Positions 46,023 to 58,808 of a DNA stretch of 64,000 nucleotides are shown here, one piece after another. The notes under the pieces were generated by a model. It searched no databases. It worked only from the letters and a program-made list of their open reading frames with translations, and was not told the origin of the DNA. The stretch spans positions 33,991 through 97,990 of the forward strand of contig CAWIPM010000010.1 of assembly GCA_963838035.1 (NCBI GenBank). The letters are read 5' to 3'. Position 1 is the stretch's first letter. Each line of letters begins with the position of its first letter. The position numbers and the translations under genes are program-made. This DNA comes from CAVVNN01 sp963838035. Lineage in GTDB: Bacteria; Actinomycetota; Thermoleophilia; Solirubrobacterales; 70-9.

Positions 46023-46698
46023 ATCTGCTTACCGTCAGTAACTTGCTTGCGCTCCAGTCCTGAATGTGATTCGCTACTACTTGCTGAGCCCGTAAGGATC
46101 GGCAGGGAGTACCGAACAGGGAATATGAAACAGGGAGCCCCGCCCCCGGTGGACCGGGTGGTGGCGGCACGGGAGGAGGAGGCTTGAAGGAGACGGCGCT
46201 CGGCGACCCCACAGCTTCGTCGCGCGGCTTGCGCCGCTCTACCCTCCCTGTCAGGCGGCGCAAGGCACCGCTGTTCTCTCCCTGGGCAGCGAGCCATTCG
46301 GGAAGTGCCCCGTCCCACCACCAACCTTCGTCTCAACGCGTCCTTGGAAGCAACGGCGTATCACGCGGAAATTGCGGAAGGCAAAGCCCCCGAAGGGCCG
46401 GCGGTATGCGAAGAAGGAACCTTCAAGAACCCGAAGGCCGCGACTCGAAACGTCGGGGTCTACCAGGAGTTGTCGACACGGCTCTCAACGCAGGCGGTAT
46501 CCACCCCGTACCCAGATTCACCGACCCAGAAGAATTCGATAATTGGCAAGCCGGCTGCTCGGGCGTAATTGTCGACACAGAGGCCACCTCAACACACCCT
46601 CCGTCCGCACCGGGAGCCCAAATCCACTCGACCATTCGAACTCCAACCTCAAGCACCGTGTGAGATTCGCAGACGTTTTCAGTGAGAAAGGCAGCAAA
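46023..46698. other. Region without a defensible gene upstream of the giant exported proteins
   Basis: 676 bases. A Gly-rich reading (PGGPGGGGTGGGG) near 46140 and a plus-strand frame to ~46660 exist but have no start, no family features and poor codon bias. The regulatory region of the 46699 gene should lie here; I see no clear promoter boxes or repeats. Confidence 0.4.
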
Positions 46699-49600
46699 GT
46701 GACCGCACTCCACAAGATGCCGATCAGCAATTCGCCCAAGGCGGCGCCGGGGCTGCTCCTTCCCCGAAGGCGGATTCTCGGTTGGGTCGGAGGCCTTCTG
46801 CTCATCGCCTCGCTCTGTGCCGCGTCCGTCGCGTCCGCAGACAGTCATATCGCCGGAAATGGCGAAGGTATCCGCACCGGACAGTTCAACGGCGGTCTCA
46901 GCGGCCTCGCCGTCAGCGAAGGAGAAGGGGGCGATGTCTACGCATCGGACCCCGGCGCTCTCCGAATCAACGAGTTCGCGCCGCAAGGCGCCTTCGTTCG
47001 CAGCTTCGGCGGTAGCGTCGCACCCGGTGGCGCCACCACGGGAAGCGGCGACCTGACCCTCGGTACCGCGGTGATCTCCAATGTATCGACAACGACGGGG
47101 GCTTTCCTCCCAGGACAGCTGGTCACCGGAGCGGGGATCCCGACAGATACAATCATCACCAGCGTCAGCGCGACGGAACTCCAGCTCTCGAAGACCGCGG
47201 TTGCGACCGGAACCGACGTCGCTCTCACCGTCACCGCCGACCCGGGCAACGTTCCCGTCAACGAGCAGCAGAAGCTTACCGTCAGGGCGACCGGTGGACA
47301 GTTCAAACTGAGCTTCACCAGTCCAATCCCAGGCGCGACAACAGGGACAACGGCAAACCTTAACTCCAGGTGCCACGGCTCCGGAACTCCAGTCAGCGTT
47401 GGAAAGCCTCCCAAACCTCGGCCCAGGAGCCGTGTTGGTCGAAGGCGGTCCCGGGGATGCGGCCGGCACCAGCCCCTACACAATCACATTTCAGGGCCGC
47501 TACGCAGATACGAACGTCAAACAGTTGGTGCCCGCCAACCTCGGTCTCACGGGCGGTAGTCCCTCAAACTCGGTCAGCGTCACAACCCTGAGAGAAGGGG
47601 CCAAGACCGCCGAGGCCTGCGAGCTCTTCTGTTGGATCGGCGACGAAGGTTCGGCGCCTGGCGTAACCCCCTACAGCGAACAGCTTGCGGTCGACAACGA
47701 CCCCACCTCTTCTTCTTACGGCGATGTGTACGTGGTTGACGAGCGCAACTTCCGCGTGGAGAAGTACAGTTCCGCAGGGGTGTTCGAACTCATGTTCGGT
47801 GGCGAAGTGGACAAAGGTCCGCACCATCCCGGCAACGTCTGTACCGCCACCTACATCTCGGAAGGCGACAGCTGCGGCGCCGGCGTGCCGGGGAGTGGCA
47901 GCGGCTTCTTCTACAAGTTCTCGGGTCGTCAGAGCTTCGACCAAGCGGGAAGGAGCTCGATCGCTGTCGGACCGGACGGCACGGTTTATGTGGGCGACTT
48001 CCGCCGTGTCCAAGAGTTCGAACCAGACGGGACCTATAAAGGTGAGCTGAGCCTCCCAAATGCGCAGTACGTGAGCTCACTTGCCGTCGATTCCTCCAGT
48101 CACGTGTATGCCAACAGCAAAGCCGTCAACGAGTTCGAGGAAGTCACAAAACCGAACGGAGGAAATGTTGGATCGACCTTCACCCTCACCTTCGAAGGTC
48201 AGACAACGATAACCCTCGAATCCAATGCAAGCGCCGCAAACATTCAGTCGGCACTCGAAGCACTCTCAACCGTTGGCCAGGGCAATGTCACGGTCAAATC
48301 GTTCCAACAGAGCTCGGTGACCGTCGAATTCGTTGGCAGCTTGCGAGCGACGAATGTCCCGCAGCTGATCGCCTCCGCGGGAGCGGTCGGCACCGAGGTC
48401 GAAGGCGCAAAGGGCGAATTGATTGAGCTGGGCTCATCAAGCGAAGTTCTTCAGACCTACGACGAATCTGGTGAACCGACCCATATCGCGCTGGATGGCG
48501 CCGGCGACCTCTACGTGAGCGATCTCAACGGCTCAACTCACGAACCTCCAACTGGCGAATTCCAGTTCCGAGGCTTCAAGCCCGACGGCACGCTTTTCGC
48601 GGTCGTGACCTCCGAAGAGGCGCCCAAAGGTGCCAGTGCCCTTGCGATCGACAGGACGTCCGCAACCATGTACGCCGGCAGCGGCGTGGGGATGGGGCCG
48701 GATATCGCGGTCATACCGCTGCCGGCTTCGGGTCCTCCGATGGTGAGCGACGAGAGGGTGTCGGACCTTCAGCCGACCACGGCCACGCTTCACGCGATAG
48801 TGAACCCGAAGGGCTATGAGACCCACTACCACTTTGAATACGTTGATCAGGCGTCCTATCAGAGCGAAGGCGGATTCAACAGCCCCCATGTCCAAATGGT
48901 GCCATCCGTGGACCTTGGCTTCATCAATCAGAAGAACCTCGTTCAGGCTGCGATATCCGGGCTGACGCCCGGCACCGTCTATCACTTCAGGGCCGTCGCC
49001 GAAAGCAGCACCGAAGGCACGGTGGACGGGGCCGATACTACCTTTGAGGCTCTGCCTCCGGTGACGATCCGGAACTTCACCACGCAGACGGTCGGTCCGA
49101 ACCTGATCGAACTCAAAGCGGAACTGAATCCCAATGGATCGGCCACAGACTATGCGATCGAACTCGGTGAAGACACGAGCTATGCAACGGGCGACGTTCA
49201 CGGATCCTTGCCCGTCGGCAACGATTTCCTACCGGTATCCGCGACTTTCAGCGACCTCAACTCGAACACCACCTATCACTACCGACTTACGGCCGTTAAT
49301 GGCTATGGGGAAGTGGAAGCTGCCGATCGGACCGTCACGACTGAACTGTCGAGCGCAGAAAGACAGGCCGGCGAAGAATGCCCGAACAGGACCCTGCGGG
49401 AAGAAAACAGCTCCCTGAGGCTGCCCGACTGCCGGGCCTATGAGCAGATGAGCCCTGCCTATAAGGATGGCTTCTCCACCTTCCCGCAGGTCGAGCTGGC
49501 CCCGGGCGGCAACGCGGGCCTCTTCGCCTCCTCGGGCGCATTCTCTGGCGCGGTCCATAACGAACTCTACATCCAGTACATCGCCCGGCGTTCCGCGAAC

Positions 49601-51580
49601 GGCTGGGTGACGCGAGCAGCGGTCGGCGCTCCGGCCGGCCCGGGTTTTCTTCCCCAGATCGCCGAGGCCTTCACTGCCGAACTCGACCGTTCCCTCTTCA
49701 AGGAGCTTCCCGGCGTCGCGCTGGAAACGGCTCGGGGGGAAATCACCAGCGGTGCCTACTACATCGGGAATGCCGACGGCACCTTTGTGAAGGCCACCCC
49801 GACGATGGAAGTACTCAGCGGCCAGCCGCGGAGCAACTGCTGCTACATGAACCTCTGGGGCGAGTCGGACAGTCTATCGCGCCTCTATATCCAGACCGGA
49901 AACCGCCTCCTCGCATCGGACTCGCGACCTGATGACTTCGAAAGCTCCGCAGCGACCCGTATCTACGAAGTCGTGGGCGCCGATACGCCGACGCCGGAAG
50001 CGAAGCTCCTCACAGAGGTTCCGCTGGGGCTTACCAACAACACCTGTTACGTCAATACCTCATTCGGTGGACAGGCCCGTGTCACGTCCGCCGATGGCGG
50101 GGTGGTGGTCTATGAGTCGCCAATCGAAGTTACGCCCGGGGGTGGCTGCGGCAATGGCTACCCCAACCCGATCGGCCTCTTTGCCCACGGCGGTTCGGGC
50201 CCCCCGGTTCAGCTCAACACGCCGCCGCCCGGGCAGTGCTCAGCTCCATCGCCGTGTGCGACCGGTGCTGCAACCACGCCCCTGCTCGACGGCATTTCGC
50301 CCGACGGGCATCGCGTCTGGTTCACGACAACGCAACCCCTTGTCAACTCCGACACAGACACGACCACGGACGTCTATATGGCGCGCCTCGAAGCTGGGCA
50401 GCTGCAGGAACTGGTTCAGGTATCGGCGGGCGATGCGAGCGATCCCACTCCTGGTTCCGGTGCTGACGTGCAGGGCGTGGTCGCCACATCGGCCGACGGA
50501 ACGCATATCGCCTTCGCCGCCACCGGTGTCCTCACCACCGAAGCCAACGCTGCGGGCGAGAGTGCCGTGCAGGGGGCCTACAACATCTACGTCTACGATG
50601 CCGGCACCGGCACCATCAGGTTCGTCACCCAGGGTTGCTCGGGGCCCCAGAAGTCGGGAACCGCTGACGATTCACGGTGCCCCGACGGCCTCTCGAGCAA
50701 AATCGGCTTCGGCTCAGAAAACGACAGCCCGCTCTGGAACTGGGGCTCCGGCGGCCTGATCGACGGCCCTCACTTCACAAGCGATGGAGAATTCCTCGTC
50801 TTCTCCAGCTATGGGCGTCTCGCCCCTGGCGATACCGACACCGCCAAGGACGTCTATCGCTATTCGATGGCCGACGGGTCCCTGATCCGGGTGTCGATTG
50901 GCCATCGCGGCAACGACGGCAACGGAAACGACGACTCCTTCCCTGCGGCGCTCGGACAGACCGGCGGGTCGGATCCCGGTGGAATTGCCGAAAACCTCGG
51001 TCGCTCCATCTCTGACGACGGCTCCGTTGTCATCTTCCTCACCGCTGCGCCGCTCGTCTCCGCCGACACCAACCATGCCGTCGACGTGTACGAGTGGGAG
51101 GAAGCCGGGCACGGCACCTGCGCCGAAGCGCCCGGTTGCGTCAGTCTGGTCTCCACGGGTGTGGACCCTCACGACCTTTACAATGCAGCCCTCAGCGCCT
51201 CCGGCCGGGACATCGCTTTCTCTACGCCGCGGAATATTGTTCCGGCCGATACAGACGGCGTCGGCGACATGTATGACGCCAGGGTCGACGGTGGGTTCCG
51301 CCCGCCCGTGCCTCCCGCGGTGTGCGAAAGCCCCGAAACCTGTCGCACCGGCAGCCAAGCAGAAACTCCCCACCCGACGCTCGGCAGCGAACAATTCGTC
51401 GGACCCGGCAATGCCATCGAGCACCTTCAATGCGCCAAAGGGCGGAGGCGGGTTGTCCGCCACGGGCAGGCCCGCTGCGTTCCGAAGCACCACAAGAAGA
51501 AGCACCACCACAAGAAGAAGCACCACCGCGGTCCCTATCGACGACCTGGTCGGGTCGGCAGCCGAGGAGGTCAGAAGTGA
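46699..51580 (+). CDS. Giant exported surface protein (NHL-like, fibronectin-type and TolB-like repeats), one frameshift
   Basis: GTG 46699, after GAAAGG, gives ~1625 residues. A signal peptide (GWVGGLLLIASLCAASVASA|D) is followed by NHL-like repeats (GDVYVVDERNFRVEKYSSAG, GTVYVGDFRRVQEF), two copies of a ~80-residue module (FTLTFEGQTTITL ... IQSALEAL ... VTVEFVGSLRATNVPQL), fibronectin-type segments (ISGLTPGTVYHFRAVAES) and a TolB-like propeller part (ISPDGHRVWFTT, VATSADGTHIAFAATG). The C-terminus is a Lys/His tail (HHKKKHHHKKKHHRG), perhaps for wall contact or metal binding. One frameshift near 47365 separates the first ~220 residues. Function unknown; probably a cell-surface or matrix protein. 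Confidence 0.8.
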
Positions 51581-54500
51581 TTCGCCGTTCGATCTCAGTA
51601 CTGTCCGTTGTTGGCTGCCTCACCCTCGTCTTCCTGGCGGCGGCATCGACGTCTCTCGCAGCCGGCCCCGAATGGAACCTTCGCGTCCAGGCCGACACCG
51701 ACTACGTGGTTTCAGGAGGTCACCCGGGCGTCTACAAAATAGAAGCCGAAAACGTCGGCGACGCGCCGACCTCGGCGACCGAAGCAATCACGATCGAAGA
51801 CATTCCCCCACCCGGGACCTCCGTTCAGGATGTCGCTTTCTTCAATTCGGCGGCCGAATACGCGAACGTCGCACCCTACGAAATGTGCCCCACCACGGTC
51901 CAGTGCATCTGGCCCGAAGGACCGTTCAAGGAATTCTTCTCCCCCAGTCTCAATCCCGGCGAGCGGCTGATCATGACCGTCCTCGTCGACGTCCCCGCAG
52001 GGGTCGAAGGCCCGCTCCTAAATGGCGCCCGCGTCTCCGGCGGCGGCCTACCCACTGTGGAAGCGAGCGCTACTAACGAGGCGAGTGCTGATCCGCAGTT
52101 CGGCACCTTGCACTTCGGATCGACGATCACCGACTCTTCGGGATTGCCCTACACCCAGGCCGGCGGCCATCCGTTCGAGTTCACGACCCAGTTCAACTTC
52201 GGAACATACTCGACCGCCCAAGGGAGCTGGTATTGGTCTGGTGCAACCCCCGTCCACGATCCGAAGTACATCACCAGCCAGCTCCCACCGGGTTTGATCG
52301 CGAACCCCCAGGGCGTTCCCCGCTGCGCACTCGCTGACTTCTTCGCCGAGGAATGCACGCGGGGCACCGCAGTCGGCTATATGGCACTCCAGCTCTTCGG
52401 CTGGACCGAGGGCGCCTATCGGATCATGTCTCCCGTCTACAACCTGGAACCGAGCGGGTTCTATCCCGGTCAGCTCGGGAGCACGATCGGCGGCGCCCCC
52501 TTCATCATGGTCACCACAGGCCTGCGCGACGGATCCGATTATGGCGTGACCGCGTCCAGCCTGGCCGCCGAGGCCAATCTCACCCGTGTGCGATTCACCC
52601 TCTGGGGAGTCCCCGCCGATCCTGCTCATGACCCTCTGCGAGGCAAAGAATGCGTTGGAGGCGCGCCTCCTGGAGGCGACTACCACACACTCTACGAACA
52701 CTTCAGCACCTGGGAAACCTTCGAACAGACGTGCAAGAACGCGCCGGGCCAGACCGGTGGCAATGGCGGCCCCGCCGAAGTCCCGCCGACGCCCTTCGTC
52801 TCGATGCCGACCCAGTGCTCCGGGGACCCGCTCACGATCAGGGGTCTCTACGACGCCTGGGACCTGCCTCAACAATATGCCGAACGATCGGTCGATCTCT
52901 CCCCGGTCGACGGCTGCAGCAACCTCAGCTTCGAACCGTCGATCGAAGCGCGGCCGACGACAAATCTTGCCGACGCCCCATCGGGCCTGGAATTCGAACT
53001 CCACGTCCCCCAAAACGAAGACCCCGAAGGCGTCGCCACCCCGGCGCTAAAGGAAGCGGTGGTGAAGCTCCCCGCGGGGCTGACCATCAATCCAGCCTCG
53101 GCCTTCGGGCTCGCCGGATGCAGCGAAGCCGAGATCGGCCTGCACTCAGAACAGCCGGCCGCACTGCCCCGATGCCTCCAAGCTCGGCAGCGGTCGAAAT
53201 TCACTCGCGCGCTGCTGAACGAAGCACTGACCGGCTCGCTCTACCTCGCGACGCCGCACCAGAACCCGTCACATTCGCTGCTCGCCGGCTATATCGTCGT
53301 CGAAGGCCAGGGGATCAGGATCAAGCTGCCAGGCGAATTCGAAACCGACCCGCAGACCGGCCAGATCACGACCCGAGTTCCTGGAAAACCCGCAGCTGCC
53401 CTTCGAAGACCTGAAGCTGCACTTCTTCGGAGGCGCCCGCGGCGCCCTGCGCACCCCGGCGGTCTGCGGCAACTATGAAACGACCAGCGACGCTGACGCC
53501 CTTCTCGGCGCCCGAATCGGGCCCGCCGGCGACGCCGAACGCCGAATTCGAAACGACTGCCGGCCCGACCGGGGGCGCCTGCGCCTACCAGCGAAGCCGA
53601 CCTGCCCAACGCGCCGCGCTTCGCGCCGGCACCGAAACCCCCCAGGCGGGGATCTACTCGCCCTTCTCGCTGAAACTGGTCCGCGAAGACGGCAGCCAGG
53701 AACTCTCGAGCTTCGAGACGACCCTGCCCCCCGGCCTCTCCGCCAAGCTCGCCGGCATCCCCTACTGCCCCGAGGCCGCTATCGCCGGCCGCTGCCGAAC
53801 GCGAAGACGGGAACCGAAGAGCAGGCCGCCCTCCTGCCCGGCGGCGTCCGAGGTCGGCACCGTCGACATCGCCTCCGGCGCCGGGCCGACGCCGATCCAC
53901 GTCCCCGGCCACGTCTACCTCGCCGGCCCCTACAAGGGCGCCCCGCTCAGCCTGCGATTCATCACCGCCGTGCTGGCCGGTCCCTTCGACCTCGGCACAG
54001 CGGTCGTCAGAGCCGCCGTGTACCTCGACCCCGAAACGATCCAGAACCATGTCGTCTCCGACCCGATTCCCGACGATCCTCAAGGGATCCCGCTCGACAT
54101 TCGCTACATCACCGTGAAATTGACCGCCCTGAATTCATGCTGAACCCCACGAACTGTGAAGAATTCCACTTCGCCGCAAGCGCGACCTCGGTACTCGGGG
54201 CAGTGGCGCCACTTCCGCAGCGCTTCCAGGTCGGCGACTGTGCCATCCTTCGCTTCAAGCCGAGGCTTCGAGCCTGAGCCTCTCAGGGGGGGTGCACCGA
54301 AACGGTCACCCGCGGCTGCGCGCCGTGCGTCACTCCAGACTCCGGGGGGCGCCAACCTATCCAGCACCCAGGTCACGCTTCCCCCGACTGAGCTCGTCGA
54401 CAACGGCCACCTGCGGCGATATCTGCACCAGATCGCAGTTTGAAGCAAACGAATGTCCCAAGTCCTCGATATATGGTCACGCGCGAGCCGAAACGCCGTT

Positions 54501-54870
54501 GCTCTCGGAACCGCTTGAAGGCCCCGTATTTCTTGCAGCCAAGCGCCCACCGCGTGCCTGACCTCGTCGCCGCCCTCCACTCCGGCGCGTTCGCGATCAA
54601 CGTGCATCTCCACGCGCGGCAGGACTCGGTCGACGAAAGCATTCGCACCACCTTCGAAGACATTCCGGACGTGCCGCTCACCCGGTTCGTTCTCAGCATG
54701 GACGGCGGCAAGAAGGGCCTGCTGGTCAATTCGACGGACCTCTGTGCCAGTCGCCATCGCATCAGGTGCGGATGCGGGGGCAGAACGGCAAGGTTTATGC
54801 GACCGACCCGCGGCTGCGGGTGGCCTGTGGGCACCAGAAGCGGCGTCATCGCCACCTCCGCGCCCTCCGA
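51577..54870 (+). pseudogene. Large exported repeat protein coupled to the previous gene, many frameshifts after 53.1 kb
   Basis: GTG 51577 overlaps the previous stop (GTGA), with GAGGAGG upstream. A signal peptide (SVVGCLTLVFLAAASTSLAA|G) precedes a DUF11-like part (DYVVSGGHPGVYKIEAENVG), then long family-specific domains (YITSQLPPGLIANPQGVPRC, FGLAGCSEAEIGL, SLYLATPHQNPSHSLLAGYI, LSAKLAGIPYCPEAAIA, GPYKGAPLSLRFITAV). These recur in large Thermoleophilia surface proteins of unknown role. The frame is intact to ~53140, then broken about eight times to the end near HLRALRVL (54870). The coding content continues in other frames, so the protein is complete apart from indels. Confidence 0.72.
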
Positions 54871-55139
54871 GTGCTGACTTGCCGCGCGGCGAGGGTGAGT
54901 AGGAGCGGCGGTCCGCGGGGGCCCTCTACCAGAAAACCCAACTTGCCTTTCCGGTCACCCTATGCTTTCATCGTGTTCCGTAACGGGAGCGAGCAGGGAG
55001 CGATGAGAGACCGGCCTCGGCGAAAAGAGCACGAGGCATGGGGGTGCACGCGCGCCTGGCGCTTCGAGCCGGTTTTCCCGGCCTCCCGCAGATTCGGAAG
55101 TTCGCCCTCCCTCACATCCTCATGGTCCGCGGCGCCGCC

Positions 55140-58100
55140 ATGTTTCTCCGGAGGCCGGCCCGATAGCCGAGCTGGCTCCTGAGCCTCGCCTGGCGCGCCG
55201 CCGCGCCGCTGCGACCCTCGCCGCGACGCTGGCGCTCGTCGCCGTCCTCGGCGTGATCGGCCTCGGCGTCGAGGGCGACCTTGCGTCCCACCTCGCTGGC
55301 GATCTACGGCACCTCCTCGGCCCGCGGCGAAGCCCTCGCCACCTCCCGCTTCGGCGACTCCTCGCCCTTCGCCGTGCTGCTGCGCGGGCCGGCCGCTGCG
55401 CATCGAGCGCCAGGGCCCCCGCCTCGCCGCCGTCCTGCGCCGCGACCCCACCGTCACCGTGATCTCGCCCTGGGATCCGGCTCCGGCTGCCCGCAAGCTC
55501 CCCGCGCCGCCGCCCGGCACGCCGCCCGCCGCCCGCTCTCGCGCCCTGCTGCTGCTCGACTTCCACGTCCCGCTCGCCGACGGCGATGCGCGACACGGTG
55601 CCCGACCTGAAGCGACCCTCGCCGCCCACGTCCATCCGCCGCGTGCGAAGCGATCCAGTCCGGCTACGCCAGCATCTCCCGCGCCCTGCAGTCCGAATCG
55701 CTCTCCGCCTCCGAGCGCGCCGAGCTGCTCGCCGCCCCGCTCCTGATCCTCGTCCTGCTCGCTCGTCTTCCGCTCGCTCCTCGCTGCCGCTGATCCCGCT
55801 CGCCTTCGGCGCGATCACGGTGCTCGCCGGCGCGCGGCGTCCTCGTCTTCCTCGCCTCGCTGATGCCGATCGACGCCCTCTCGCTCGTCGTCTGCACGAT
55901 GATGGGCCTCGCCCTCGGCGTCGACTACTCGCTGCTGATCGTCTCGCGCTTCCGCGAGGAGCTCGCCGCCGGGCGCTCGCCGACCGTCGCGGCCGCAATC
56001 ACGCGGCGCAGCGCCGGGCGCACCACCGCGATCGCCGGCGTCGACGCTCTTCTTCTCGATCTTCCTCTCCGCCTTCTTCCAGCCCGGCACCCTCCTCGTC
56101 TCGCTCGCCACCGCCCTGGCCGTCGTCACCGCGATCGCCGTGCTGATCGCCTGGGTCGCCCTGCCCGCCCTGCTCGACCCTGCTCGGACCGCGCATCAAC
56201 GCCGGCCAGATCGGCCGCTCCCGGCCCGGGTCGGCGCTCGCGCGTCGCCGCCGCCGCCTCGGCGGCCCTGCGCCGCCCCGCCCTCGCCGCGGCCGCGATC
56301 GTCGTCCCGCTGCTGCTGCTCGCCGCCCCGGCCCTCGCCTTCAACACCGGCTCTCCCGGGGTCGATGAGCTCTCTTCCTCGAGCTCAGGCCCGCCAGGAC
56401 TCCGAAACGATCTCCGACGCGCGTCGGCGCCCGGTTGGCAGGCCCCCTTCCTGCTCACGGTCGCCGCCGACGACGGGCCGATCACCGGCGCGCGCGCGCC
56501 TCGCCTTCCTCACCGCGACCCAGCGCCGCATCGAGGCGCTGCCCGGGGTCGAGGCGGTGATCGGCCCCGCCGCGATCGCCGCCGCCGCCCGGCCGCTGCG
56601 CTCGCTCGGCGCCGAGCTCGAGCCCGGCGGCCGCGTCCTCGGCCGCCGAGCTCGCCCGGCTCGGGCCCCGCCTGCGCCAGGCCTCGGGCGCGGTCTCCGA
56701 GCTCCGCGGCGGCCTCGGCGAAGCCTCGGCGGCCGGCGGCCTGCTCGGCGAAGGCTCGGCCCGCGCCGGCGCAGGCGCCGAACTCCTCGCCGGCGGCCTC
56801 GGCCGCGCCGGCGCGGGCGGCGAACGCGCCTCGGGAGCGCTCGAGCGCCTCGCCGCGGGATCTGCGCGCCTCGCCGCCGGCCAGCGCGATCGCCTCGGCC
56901 ACCGCCTACAACCTCTCGCTCGGGCTCGGCACCCTGCTGCCCAACCTCAGCGCCCAGGGCCTCGGCCGCGCCCGCCACCTCGCCGCCCGCCTGCGAAGCC
57001 CAGGCCGCGCACCGATCCCGACGCTCGCCCCGGCCGCCCACGAAGCCGCCGTGCTCGCATCCGTGCTCGCCGCCAACCGCGAAGAACTCGCCCGCCTGCG
57101 CGCGCAGGCGCGCGACCCTCAACAGCGGCCTCGGCAGGCTCTACGCCGGCGGCAAGCGCATCTGCGCGACGGCTCCGCCCGCCTCGCCACCGAAGCGCGG
57201 CCGGCTCAGCGGCGGCCTGAGCGAACTGGGCTCGGGCGCCGAAGCGCCTCGCCGGCGGCCTCGGCGAACTGCAGGGCGGCAGCCGAAACGCTCAGCGGCG
57301 GCCTCGCCGAAGGCTCTCAGCGCGCCTACCCGCTCCAACAGCGGCCTGGGCCGGGCGGGCGAGCGGGTCTCGCGCACCGCCGAGCCGCTGCAGCGCACGC
57401 CTGCACCCGCCTGCATCGGCTCTCGCCGCGGCTCTTCGACTCCGGCTTCCTCGCCGATGGCCGCCCTCGACGGCGCCGACCCGACCCGGCGCTCGCTCGC
57501 CGCCGAGGTGATCGACATCTCCGGCGGCGGCACCGCGGCCCGCTACCTGATCGTCCCCAGCTCGGGCTTCAACACGCCCGGCTCGCGACGCCTCGGCTCG
57601 CGCCTGCGCGCGCTCGCCGCCGCGGTCGATCGCCGCCCCGGCCTACAGCGCCGGGCTCAGCGGCGGCGCCGCGGTTCTCAACGACTACGGCAGCGCGACC
57701 AAATCGCGCCTGCCCCTCGTCGTCGGCTCGATCGTCCTGATCACCTTCCTGATGCTCCTCGCCCTGCTGCGCGCGCCGCTGCTCGCCGCCCTCGCCGTCG
57801 GCCTCAACCTGCTCTCGGTCGCCGCCGCGATCGGCGTCGTCACCCTCGCCTGCAAGATCCCCGCCGGCTACCCGCTCGGCGGCCACCCCTACATCGACAC
57901 CGTCGGCGCCGCGCGCGATCTTCGGCGTCACCTTCGGCCTCTCGATCGACTACGCCGTCTTCCTCCTCGCCCGCATGCGCGAGAGCTACCGCGAGAGCGG
58001 CGACAACGCCAAAGCGATTCGCTTCGGCCTCGACAAGACCGCCGGGGTGATCACCGGCGCCGCCGCGATCATGGCCGCGGTCTTCGCCTCCTTCGCCGTC

Positions 58101-58305
58101 GCGCCCGGTCGCGACCGTCAGCCAGATGGGCCTCGGCCTCACCGTCGCGATCCTGCTCGACGCCACCGTCGTCCGCATCGTCCTCCTGCCGGCGCTGATG
58201 CTCCTGATCGGCGACCGCGTCTGGCGCACGCCCGCCTGGCTCGAGCGGCTGCTTCCGCGGCCGGCCCTCGATCGCGGCTCAGCGACCGCGGAGGCGGCGA
58301 GCTGA
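55140..58305 (+). pseudogene. MMPL/RND-type membrane transporter, heavily frameshifted
   Basis: About 1050 codons in mixed frames. The N-terminal helix (AAATLAATLALVAVLGVIGLG), first membrane block (LFRSLLAAA-like, FLASLMPIDALSLVVCTMMG, LGVDYSLLIVSRFREELAAG), an Ala/Arg-rich outer domain with leucine-heptad-like repeats, and second membrane block (LITFLMLLALLRAPLLAALA, GLSIDYAVFLLARMRESYRE, GVITGAAAIMAAVFASFAVA) are all present in order, ending RPALDRGSATAEAAS. MMPL proteins export lipids or drugs using the proton gradient. More than ten indels are needed. The stop overlaps the next gene (TGATG). Confidence 0.78.
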
Positions 58306-58808
58306 TGGCGGCGACCCGTAAGCTGGCGCCGCAGCGTCGCTCGTGGCGGCGATCTGCCCTCATCGCTTCGCTGCGCCGGCGTCGTCGCCGGCCGCCGAAG
58401 AACCGACCCGGCCCGAATACGTCGCCCAGACTGGAGCAGATCTGCAAGCCGGGCTCCGAAGCGACCCAGCGCGCCGTCCGCGGCGTCCGCTCCGACGTCC
58501 GCTCCGAACGCCTCCGCCTCGCCGCGACCAAGTTCGCCAAGGCGAAGCGGATCTTCGCCCACACGGTCAGCTCGATCTCCAGCGTCCCGCGCCCGCAGGC
58601 GGATCGGGCCACCCTCGCCCGCTGGTTCGCCGCCCTGGGGCGCGAGACGGTCTACCTCGGGCGGACCGCCGACGCCCTTCGCGCCGAAGACATCGCCCGC
58701 TTCCAGCGCGTCTCGGCCGACTTCATCCACGAAGGGAACAAGGCCAACAACGTCGTCGTCTCCTTCGGCTTCAACTACTGCTCCTTCAAGCCCTCGAGGT
58801 TCCAGTGA
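58305..58808 (+). pseudogene. Small conserved protein of the MMPL operon (probably exported), frameshifted at 5' end
   Basis: ATG 58305 overlaps the transporter stop. After one or two indels near 58340-58430 the frame reads EYVAQ...LEQICKPGSEATQRAVRGV, KRIFAHTVSSISSVPRP, and ends KANNVVVSFGFNYCSFKPSRF. The layout (EYVAQ-xx-ICK, central helix, final F-x-YC-x-F/P) is that of a common Thermoleophilia family of unknown function with two conserved cysteines. The first ~35 residues probably form a signal peptide once the frame is corrected. Confidence 0.65.

Noticed and set aside
46130..46660. Plus-strand Gly-rich frame considered as a gene
   Set aside because: No start codon with ribosome-binding site, no recognisable domain, frame ends inside the promoter region of the giant gene.
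51490..51535. AAGAAGCACCAC-type repeats considered as a DNA repeat element
   Set aside because: They encode the in-frame Lys/His tail of the exported protein.
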